A DNA stretch of 64,000 nucleotides from DTKD01 sp050948905 (lineage in GTDB: Bacteria > Armatimonadota > UBA5829): the NCBI GenBank assembly GCA_050948905.1, contig JBMNES010000001.1:1-64000 (forward strand), read 5' to 3'. This document shows positions 1 through 8,413 of the stretch, piece after piece (position 1 is the first letter of the stretch; each line of letters opens with the position of its first letter). Made by a program: the position numbers and the translations under genes. Below the pieces are notes generated by a model that was not told the origin of the DNA, did not search any database, and saw only the letters and a program-made list of their open reading frames with translations.

Positions 1-3000
1 TGCAACCGGCCTGCGCCGCCGCAGTCCAAAAATTGGTCTTGGTTTCAATCCTCACCGGCCCCGAAGGGCCGGTGCAACTGCCGTTTTTGATCGCTACTGC
101 TGTCCCGGATTTGGTTTCAATCCTCACCGGCCCCGAAGGGCCGGTGCAACCTAGACCGGTGTAAATCACTGCAATGGGCAGTCGATGTTTCAATCCTCAC
201 CGGCCCCGAAGGGCCGGTGCAACAAATATGCCGCTGCGCAGGCGCAGTTAGCTGCGGCTGGTTTCAATCCTCACCGGCCCCGAAGGGCCGGTGCAACACG
301 GGCAACATCATCGCCAAGACGCCTTGCGATGTTTCAATCCTCACCGGCCCCGAAGGGCCGGTGCAACTAGTCAGGTTTGAGTTTGGCATCGGCAATGGTC
401 TCGTTTCAATCCTCACCGGCCCCGAAGGGCCGGTGCAACGTCGTTGGGCATTGATGCCTGGCGAGAGACAATCATTGTTTCAATCCTCACCGGCCCCGAA
501 GGGCCGGTGCAACAATCCCTGCGCTCTTGCGTGTGCTGCATACCGTTGTTTCAATCCTCACCGGCCCCGAAGGGCCGGTGCAACGCTTACGCAACGCTGA
601 CCTGCGCCGCGTAAATCTGTTTCAATCCTCACCGGCCCCGAAGGGCCGGTGCAACATCGCTGAGTTGCGCAAAGAGAATGAGATATTGCTGTTTCAATCC
701 TCACCGGCCCCGAAGGGCCGGTGCAACTTATGTTGCTGATAACTATTACTTCGGTCCTCGCGAGGTTTCAATCCTCACCGGCCCCGAAGGGCCGGTGCAA
801 CTGAGATCGTTTCGATCATCGGCAGGAGTGCATTTGTTTCAATCCTCACCGGCCCCGAAGGGCCGGTGCAACTCGTCTGGCAGAACAAAGTAGTCAGTGG
901 CTTTAGTTTCAATCCTCACCGGCCCCGAAGGGCCGGTGCAACTTGAGCTTGCCGTTCTGCCCGAACAGGTCTTTAGACGTTTCAATCCTCACCGGCCCCG
1001 AAGGGCCGGTGCAACGCTTGCACTTCAGCATTACGATTCTCTCGTGTGTCGTTTCAATCCTCACCGGCCCCGAAGGGCCGGTGCAACGGGACGGCCTTGC
1101 CTCTCGCATTGCAGCGGCGATGGTTTCAATCCTCACCGGCCCCGAAGGGCCGGTGCAACATCAACAGCTTGTACAGATAGCCGATCTGCTTGTAGGTTTC
1201 AATCCTCACCGGCCCCGAAGGGCCGGTGCAACACTGCAGTTCATGGCACTGCCGATTGCGTAGCGTGTTTCAATCCTCACCGGCCCCGAAGGGCCGGTGC
1301 AACTAACGCGCCACCAGGTAGGGCTAAGGCTGCATGTAGTTTCAATCCTCACCGGCCCCGAAGGGCCGGTGCAACTTGTTTTGAGGCTGCTTGCCCGCTT
1401 CCGTGCCGGTGTTTCAATCCTCACCGGCCCCGAAGGGCCGGTGCAACCATATTCAATGCCTCCTCTCTGCCGTTTGTTCGGTTGTTTCAATCCTCACCGG
1501 CCCCGAAGGGCCGGTGCAACCGCCCCGTTCTCCGGCCAATGTGTCAAGTTATCCTTGTTTCAATCCTCACCGGCCCCGAAGGGCCGGTGCAACGATGGCT
1601 CAAGGGTTGTGTTGGAGACATCGCTTGAGTTTCAATCCTCACCGGCCCCGAAGGGCCGGTGCAACGCGAGATTGCCGCGTTTTTTGAGTGCGATAAACGG
1701 TTTCAATCCTCACCGGCCCCGAAGGGCCGGTGCAACGAGGGGTTGGTATGTCAACCGTCACGTAGAGATAGAAGTTTCAATCCTCACCGGCCCCGAAGGG
1801 CCGGTGCAACAACAGCTTCGCGCTCGGCAAAGGCACTCGCTCTCGAAGTTTCAATCCTCACCGGCCCCGAAGGGCCGGTGCAACTTGTTACAGTGCTTCG
1901 CCAGATTCGAGATTGCAAGGTTTCAATCCTCACCGGCCCCGAAGGGCCGGTGCAACGTGGAACGGGCAGGCTATGGGCCAAATGAACCCAAAAGTTTCAA
2001 TCCTCACCGGCCCCGAAGGGCCGGTGCAACGATCCGGGATCAATCTCGGGTATTGATGAAGACAGGTTTCAATCCTCACCGGCCCCGAAGGGCCGGTGCA
2101 ACTGTAATGGAATTTCGCATCGGCATTGATAAAGCTCGTTTCAATCCTCACCGGCCCCGAAGGGCCGGTGCAACGGCTACCGTCCAGTTCGAGCTAGTTT
2201 TTCAGTGGAGTTTCAATCCTCACCGGCCCCGAAGGGCCGGTGCAACTGTTACCCTGCCTGAGTTTCTGCAGCAATATATACGTTTCAATCCTCACCGGCC
2301 CCGAAGGGCCGGTGCAACGACAGCAGCCCGGTATTGTATCTACTGCTCACTCTGTGTTTCAATCCTCACCGGCCCCGAAGGGCCGGTGCAACGCAGTGTG
2401 TCCGACTTGTGCCGCGGACGACGAAGTTTCAATCCTCACCGGCCCCGAAGGGCCGGTGCAACGCTGTTGTATGGCAAAGTCCGACTGCTGGCTTCGGTTT
2501 CAATCCTCACCGGCCCCGAAGGGCCGGTGCAACCAGATGCGCAAAGAAGATCACACCAGGCATTGGGAAGTTTCAATCCTCACCGGCCCCGAAGGGCCGG
2601 TGCAACTGTTACCCTGCCTGAGTTTCTGCAGCAATATATACGTTTCAATCCCTCACCGGCCCCGAAGGGCCGGTGCAACTAAATTTTGGGCAAAATCAGC
2701 GAGCGCGTTAGTCTCTGTTTCAATCCTCACCGGCCCCGAAGGGCCGGTGCAACGGCAGTTTCACGTCGATTTTTATGATTCGGCATCGTTTCAATCCTCA
2801 CCGGCCCCGAAGGGCCGGTGCAACAGAGTTGTCCGCTGGCGGCTGATACTCGTCTTGTGTTTCAATCCTCACCGGCCCCGAAGGGCCGGTGCAACTTTGG
2901 AGGGAATCACAGGGGCGCTGCAGGATTTAGAGGTTTCAATCCTCACCGGCCCCGAAGGGCCGGTGCAACCGCAGCCTGATTATAAATGGCCGAAGCTATA

Positions 3001-5286
3001 TCGTGTTTCAATCCTCACCGCCCCGAAGGGCCGGTGCAACGTGCGAGATTTGCGGCCGGGAATGGGCAACGATAGTTTCAATCCTCACCGGCCCCGAAGG
3101 GCCGGTGCAACCGAGGTCGTCGGTCTCAAGCGATGTCTCCAACACGTTTCAATCCTCACCGGCCCCGAAGGGCCGGTGCAACACCCCCCAAGGTGCGGGT
3201 GCTGCGAGGCGCGAAATAGGTTTCAATCCTCACCGGCCCCGAAGGGCCGGTGCAACATGCGTTACACGGCCTTTCGTCACCTTATAGCTCATGTTTCAAT
3301 CCTCACCGGCCCGAAGGGCCGGTGCAACGCTGCCCAGGCAAGCATCAAGGCGGTGCCGGAATAGGGTTTCAATCCTCACCGGCCCCGAAGGGCCGGTGCA
3401 ACTCGTTGGTGATAGGACTCTCACTTTGCCGATTGTTTCAATCCTCACCGGCCCCGAAGGGCCGGTGCAACCCCGGAGAAGGCGACAACACACTCACGTC
3501 AGATACTGTTTCAATCCTCACCGGCCCCGAAGGGCCGGTGCAACTCAAACTGCTCAGAGGTAAATGGCACATGTATAAAGTTTCAATCCTCACCGGCCCC
3601 GAAGGGCCGGTGCAACGACACCCTGCTTTGCAGCAAGTTTCCCTGTCCGTCGTTTCAATCCTCACCGGCCCCGAAGGGCCGGTGCAACAGATTCTGTGTC
3701 GTCTCACGTCAAGGCCGAACATTGGTTTCAATCCTCACCGGCCCCGAAGGGCCGGTGCAACAGTCGCCACCTCGCCAACGCCAAACCCGTTACCATCGTT
3801 TCAATCCTCACCGGCCCCGAAGGGCCGGTGCAACGTGCTACGGACTGTCGAGGAGCTCAATGGCTTCGGTGCGTATGTTTCAATCCTCACCGGCCCCGAA
3901 GGGCCGGTGCAACTGACAACCGCCGCGACGTCTCAGAGTATGTGCTCAGAGGTTTCAATCCTCACCGGCCCCGAAGGGCCGGTGCAACGGGGAAGCAGGC
4001 GTTCCGTCCAAACCCATTGATAGTTTCAATCCTCACCGGCCCCGAAGGGCCGGTGCAACTGCGGGTCGCAGTTGCACGTATTCTCGTCGCACTGAAGGTT
4101 TCAATCCTCACCGGCCCCGAAGGGCCGGTGCAACGAGCGGACACTATCGACCAATGCCGGTCCGGATCAATGGTTTCAATCCTCACCGGCCCCGAAGGGC
4201 CGGTGCAACGATTGCTCATACTGGAAGCGAATGCTTTATCGTTAATGTTTCAATCCTCACCGGCCCCGAAGGGCCGGTGCAACTTGGCCGAGGTGTAAAT
4301 CCGCAGACGGGCGATACTCGTTTCAATCCTCACCGGCCCCGAAGGGCCGGTGCAACGATGAGTTGATGCGCACTTTCCGACGGGTCTGCATGATGTTTCA
4401 ATCCTCACCGGCCCCGAAGGGCCGGTGCAACGTCAGGAGCACCGTTTTCGGGCTCGTGTTTAATGTTTCAATCCTCACCGGCCCCGAAGGGCCGGTGCAA
4501 CGTTCTGAGCCGTCGTACCCGCTATGCGTCACCATTGGTTTCAATCCTCACCGGCCCCGAAGGGCCGGTGCAACGTGGCTATGCTGAGTCGCCCATCACC
4601 CGGCTTTGAGTTTCAATCCTCACCGGCCCCGAAGGGCCGGTGCAACGTTGATGTCAGTGCCTGGCGGGACATCATCGCAGCGTTTCAATCCTCACCGGCC
4701 CCGAAGGGCCGGTGCAACCAGCGGCTCTCCGGCGTGAGGCGAACATGCGCAGTGTTTCAATCCTCACCGGCCCCGAAGGGCCGTGCAACGCATCGCGGCG
4801 ATAGAGCGTGGCATGTTTCAATCCTCACCGGCCCCGAAGGGCCGGTGCAACTTATAGCCATTTGGTAGCCGTACTCCAACTACACGTTTCAATCCTCACC
4901 GGCCCCGAAGGGCCGGTGCAACGTGATTCGCATCAGCACAGGCGCGATCCTGACGTTCGTTTCAATCCTCACCGGCCCCGAAGGGCCGGTGCAACGGAGC
5001 CCGTTGAGACCCTGTGCTGATGAGCTATGGTTTCAATCCTCACCGGCCCCGAAGGGCCGGTGCAACGCACGTGGACTCCTACCTGATAGCGACCCATTCT
5101 TGGTTTCAATCCTCACCGGCCCCGAAGGGCCGGTGCAACTTGCAGGCGTCGGTTCAAGGCTCACGTCAACTACCTCAGCGTTTCAATCCTCACCGGCCCC
5201 GAAGGGCCGGTGCAACTCGGCCCATCGCCTGAGATCGCCGCTTCGATCAGTTTCAATCCTCACCGGCCCCGAAGGGCCGGTGCAAC
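1..5286 (-). CRISPR. Type I-C CRISPR array, 73 full repeats, continues off left edge
   Basis: The repeat is 37 nt. On the plus strand it begins GTTTCAATCCTCACC and ends GGCCGGTGCAAC. Its middle forms a perfect 9-bp stem (CACCGGCCC with GGGCCGGTG) around a CGAA loop. I count 73 full repeats, from 42-78 to 5250-5286, plus the last 6 nt of another at 1-6, so the array extends beyond the window. Spacers are mostly 32-38 nt; outliers are 42 nt (3835-3876), 40 nt (5140-5179) and 25 nt (4790-4814). Repeats read ATTGAAAC at their 3' end on the minus strand, the usual type I crRNA 5' handle. Transcription is therefore inferred to run right to left, with the leader at 5287-5465 and the newest spacers at the right. 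Four repeats differ by one-base indels (2642, 3005, 3293, 4754). The adjacent cas genes are type I-C, although I-C repeats are more usually about 32 nt. Confidence 0.98.
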
Positions 5287-5465
5287 GGTCTTAAAAAAGA
5301 CCGCAGAATGCTATTTTTGTGCTCAGATCCCCCCTTTACAACAGAATCGGCTTAACCCGATAGCGTACGTCAATTGTCAATGTACACTAGTTTTTGGCCT
5401 TGTTAAGCTCACGACTCTGCGCGAACCTCACGCTTAAAATCAAATCGCAATGCATCCGCGCGACC
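5287..5465 (-). promoter_or_regulatory. CRISPR leader
   Basis: This 179-bp non-coding, relatively AT-rich stretch lies between the last repeat and the cas2 stop, where the leader of a minus-strand array belongs. A perfect inverted repeat (GGTCTT-AAAA-AAGACC, 5287-5302) touches the first repeat. A second palindrome (ATCGG-6 nt-CCGAT) lies at 5346-5361. Read on the minus strand, a TTGACA hexamer (5375-5380) followed at once by another TTGAC could supply the -35 region of a pre-crRNA promoter, but no good -10 stands at 16-18 nt. Leader identity is inferred from position and repeat orientation. Confidence 0.75.
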
Positions 5466-5765
5466 TCACACCACTAACAAATCCTCTTGGAAGTCCACAT
5501 ACCTGTCCAGGCCATAAGTTTCAATATAATCGTCCCGAAGACCCCTGAGATGATAGATCCTCAAGCTATCTTCTTCCGGATTGATTATACTTGTCAGCTT
5601 CGAGCGCAGACGTTCCAGATCCATCTCATTCACGGAACACTCAAACACTGAATATTGCACCCTCTGGCCGAAGTTTTTGCAAACCTTTGCCACTCGTCGC
5701 AACCTCTTGCGTCCCTCCTTGTCCTCAGTGTTGACATCGTAACTCACCAAAAGGTCTTTGCGCAT
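5466..5765 (-). CDS. cas2: CRISPR-associated endonuclease Cas2
   Basis: This 99-residue protein opens with MRKDLLVSYDVNTEDKEG, the ferredoxin-like first strand of Cas2 with its conserved Asp (YDV). The length is normal for Cas2. It forms the central dimer of the Cas1-Cas2 spacer integrase and helps insert new spacers at the leader-repeat junction, which lies 179 bp downstream of its stop. It is the last gene of the cas operon and sits 3 bp after cas1. A GAGGTGAG ribosome site precedes the ATG. The sequence shows no damage. Confidence 0.96.
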   Translation of the reverse strand: MRKDLLVSYDVNTEDKEGRKRLRRVAKVCKNFGQRVQYSVFECSVNEMDLERLRSKLTSIINPEEDSLRIYHLRGLRDDYIETYGLDRYVDFQEDLLVV

Positions 5766-5768
5766 ATC

Positions 5769-6803
5769 TCACCTCGGATAGTATGGAAAATAGTCTCGCA
5801 GATCACCTCTCAAGTGCCGAGCCAGTATTCTCGCCTGCAAGTGAGGTACCAGTCCCAAAGGAGCCTTTGTTTTCAGCATAGGATGGTTCACCTCCTGCTG
5901 CTTGCGTTTCTGATACGCAACAAGCACGATCTTACGCCCATCCTCGTTGAGCATCACCGATTCGCCTTTGCGCACGTCAAAATGCTCCGGTTTGATCTGC
6001 TGTCTGTTGATCAGATTTAACGCTAATCTATCGACCATAACAGGTCGAAACTCCTCCATCAAGTCCAGCCCAAGTGCGGGCTTTCCCGAACGCAGGGCAT
6101 GCAAATAACCAAACTGAGGATCCAGTCCGGTTCCTTCCGCTGCGCCAAGGCAATCATTCAGCAAAATCGCATAGAGAAAAGAAAGCAAGGCATTAACCCG
6201 GTCTTTCGGCGGCCGGCGATTGCGAACCACGAATTTGAAGTCCGTGCGCTGCGCTCGGATCATACAATCGAATACAGAGAAATAATCTGCGCTGGCTATG
6301 CCCTCAAAGCCTCGTATCTGATCGACATCTTTGGCTTCTTTAAGTTCTCCAAGGTGTATGCCCAACCACCGCGCCGCCTCGCCAAGCGCTGATTTCGTTT
6401 CTTCCGATGTGGCTTCGCGTGCTGCGCGCAACAGCACAGAGCGCTGGTTATGTATCTTGCCTGCCACCATAGACCTGGCGATATCGGCTCCTCGTTTGCC
6501 GTCGACATAGGCGGCGTATTGCTGTTCTCTGAGCAACACATTTCCGCTTATCGGCCCGACAACTCGCGCAAGGAATCGGCCGTTCATACTGAGAAATGAG
6601 ATTGTCCTGCCTTCTGATGCGCACTTGTGCATCAAATGAGGACTCATCATAACATTGCCGAACGTCACGATCCCTCCAAGATGATGAAGCGGAGCCTGCA
6701 ATATCAGTTGATTGTCGACCTCGACCCGAGCCGTCTCGCCCTCAAGACGAACATAAGCGCCCTGAGTCATCACAAACAGAGTATTCAGCAGTTCCCGGCT
6801 CAT
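5769..6803 (-). CDS. cas1: CRISPR-associated integrase Cas1 (I-C type)
   Basis: This 344-residue protein is a full-length Cas1. The metal-binding residues can be seen as Glu167 in RGFEG, His235 in GYLHALRSG and Asp247/Glu250 in GLDLMEEFRP. It catalyses integration of prespacers into the array with Cas2. The start overlaps the cas4 stop by 4 nt (ATGA) and has a strong GGAGGTG site, so translation is coupled. The linked cas4 suggests that PAM-containing prespacer ends are trimmed before insertion, as known for Cas4-Cas1 systems. With 73 mostly unmutated repeats next door, this adaptation module has clearly worked. Confidence 0.97.
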   Translation of the reverse strand: MSRELLNTLFVMTQGAYVRLEGETARVEVDNQLILQAPLHHLGGIVTFGNVMMSPHLMHKCASEGRTISFLSMNGRFLARVVGPISGNVLLREQQYAAYVDGKRGADIARSMVAGKIHNQRSVLLRAAREATSEETKSALGEAARWLGIHLGELKEAKDVDQIRGFEGIASADYFSVFDCMIRAQRTDFKFVVRNRRPPKDRVNALLSFLYAILLNDCLGAAEGTGLDPQFGYLHALRSGKPALGLDLMEEFRPVMVDRLALNLINRQQIKPEHFDVRKGESVMLNEDGRKIVLVAYQKRKQQEVNHPMLKTKAPLGLVPHLQARILARHLRGDLRDYFPYYPR

Positions 6804-7447
6804 TCCAACACCTCCATATCGACAGGTGAAAACAGGAATCTTTCAGCTTTCACATTGGACAAGTTGCTGACTCCATGAGGAAGACATATAGCGACCAGAG
6901 AACAGTTTGGGCATCGAGCGTCATTTACTGGAGGCGGAAGCTCATCTGTCGCTAACAGTGCGCGAACAGCCTGGGCCGCATTTAATGTCTGAACCCGCAA
7001 ATCATCGGCGATTTCTACTTCTCGTCTAGCCTTGGATGAACTGGAGTAGATAGCGCCATAAGGGATTTTTACATCGAACATTTCCTCCAGACAAATTGCC
7101 TGAGCACACAATTGAAGTTCATCCGGCATGCTTTTACGTTTGGGACCACGCTTGTACTCAACGGGATAAATCGAGCCATCAGCGTGGAACTCCACTACAT
7201 CCGCTATGCCGTAGAGGCCATGGCGTTCAGACCAGACGGGCAGCGCTCTTTCTTCGACGATACCACCTGAGATCGTTTCAGTTGGCTCGTCGGCGCGTAC
7301 GTGCGCCAACGAGCCTTGCAGCGTGAAGATGTTGTCTTCGAACAGGTTGTCGATGTGGATGAGTGCACATCTTCGACTGCAATAGCCGTATTGCGCTATC
7401 GCCGACAGCATAACAAACTGATTCTCAGCAAACTCTTCCGCGTTCAT
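6800..7447 (-). CDS. cas4: CRISPR-associated exonuclease Cas4
   Basis: This 215-residue protein has the Cas4/RecB-like pattern. An N-terminal cysteine pair (YCSRRCALIH) and a C-terminal cluster (CPNCSLVAICLP) would hold an iron-sulphur cluster. The nuclease core contains the DGSIYPVEYKRG stretch, matching the D and E-x-K metal ligands of the PD-(D/E)XK fold. Cas4 selects and trims prespacers at the PAM end during acquisition in I-C systems. The gene starts 3 bp after the cas7 stop with a GAGGGG site and overlaps cas1 by 4 nt. The overlaps indicate one polycistronic message. Confidence 0.95.
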   Translation of the reverse strand: MNAEEFAENQFVMLSAIAQYGYCSRRCALIHIDNLFEDNIFTLQGSLAHVRADEPTETISGGIVEERALPVWSERHGLYGIADVVEFHADGSIYPVEYKRGPKRKSMPDELQLCAQAICLEEMFDVKIPYGAIYSSSSKARREVEIADDLRVQTLNAAQAVRALLATDELPPPVNDARCPNCSLVAICLPHGVSNLSNVKAERFLFSPVDMEVLE

Positions 7448-7450
7448 CTT

Positions 7451-8413
7451 CTACCCCTCGATCACCTCAACGCCCACAGGCAGGCGATCCTTATGAACAG
7501 TGATGGTGTAATCAGAGTAGCGCCGAGGAGATTGCCCTTCAGGAATGTTGGACGTCACCTCCACTATTTTCCCGAGATCGAGTAACTCATGTGCTGGCGC
7601 ACAGCCCAGCATGGCCTGTCGTTTTCGCTGCTCAGGGTTGGAGTCGACGCCTGTGTGCTTGAATATAACCAGCTTACGAGCGCTCATAAGCCCCTTGCTG
7701 GCAGAGCGATCGTGGTCATACATGTTCAAAAGCGCCTCCCAAAACAGCTCAAGATCATCTTCTGAGAAACCAGTGCCTCTCAAGTAGTCATCCCGCTGAG
7801 CCAAATGTGCGCTGATGAAGCCCTTTGCGACGTACAAACCGTAGGGTATGAGAGATTTTCGTCCTATCGTTCGTAGTTTGTCTTCGTCTTGCTCCGACTC
7901 CCATTTCTTATATTCAGCTACCCCACCCTTCACGTCCTCAGATACCGCCATTCGTGTGATAGCGAAATCGAGAGGCAGAACTGGGTCCAGAGATCGCGCA
8001 AAAGTGAACTGCACGGGGCCGCGAACTTGTCCTGCGTTAGAACCAGTGCTCATTACTGCGCCAAAGCATCGAACATCATAGAAGTTGTCGCACATCCACT
8101 CCCGCTTCTTATCGACTGCACCCCTGGTCTTCTGCTGTTTCTCTTCCGCGGGATTGGCCTCCTGAGCCATCATGATCTTCGTATTGAGATTGGTAGCGTG
8201 TTCAACGAATATGGCATTTGGGACTTTATTGCCACTCGCTATCTGCACATAGTTGCGCACTCGGCGCTTGAGGGCCACGTCGGAGACCAGCCCGTGCATA
8301 TCTTCGGGATCAATCCTTGGAGCGTTAGCCGCATCAGGATCGCCATTAGGATTGCCATTTTCGCAATCGAAGAAGTAGAGAAACTCGTAGCGGTTCGATA
8401 TTGGATTATTCAT
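7451..8413 (-). CDS. cas7: Cas7c (Csd2), Cascade backbone
   Basis: This protein of about 320 residues begins MNNPISNRYEFLYFFDCENG followed by NPNGDP, the hallmark N-terminus of Cas7c/Csd2. It polymerises along the crRNA to form the backbone of the I-C surveillance complex. I place the start at the ATG at 8413 because a GAGGAGG site stands about 10 nt upstream and because residues before MNN are not family-like; the open frame reaches 8431. The start overlaps the cas8c stop by 8 nt. A glycine-rich stretch near residue 125 (MSTGSNAGQVRGPVQF) is typical of the family. Confidence 0.95.
   Translation of the reverse strand: MNNPISNRYEFLYFFDCENGNPNGDPDAANAPRIDPEDMHGLVSDVALKRRVRNYVQIASGNKVPNAIFVEHATNLNTKIMMAQEANPAEEKQQKTRGAVDKKREWMCDNFYDVRCFGAVMSTGSNAGQVRGPVQFTFARSLDPVLPLDFAITRMAVSEDVKGGVAEYKKWESEQDEDKLRTIGRKSLIPYGLYVAKGFISAHLAQRDDYLRGTGFSEDDLELFWEALLNMYDHDRSASKGLMSARKLVIFKHTGVDSNPEQRKRQAMLGCAPAHELLDLGKIVEVTSNIPEGQSPRRYSDYTITVHKDRLPVGVEVIEG

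Noticed and set aside
4923..5029. A 12-base match between adjacent spacers (4923-4958 and the reverse complement of 4996-5029)
   Set aside because: Among about 2.6 kb of spacer sequence one 12-mer match is expected by chance at appreciable rate, and the flanks differ at once.
185..5437. Many long open frames across the array encoding repeated peptides such as FNPHRPRRAGAT
   Set aside because: They are translations of the CRISPR repeat in various frames, with no start signals; they are not proteins.
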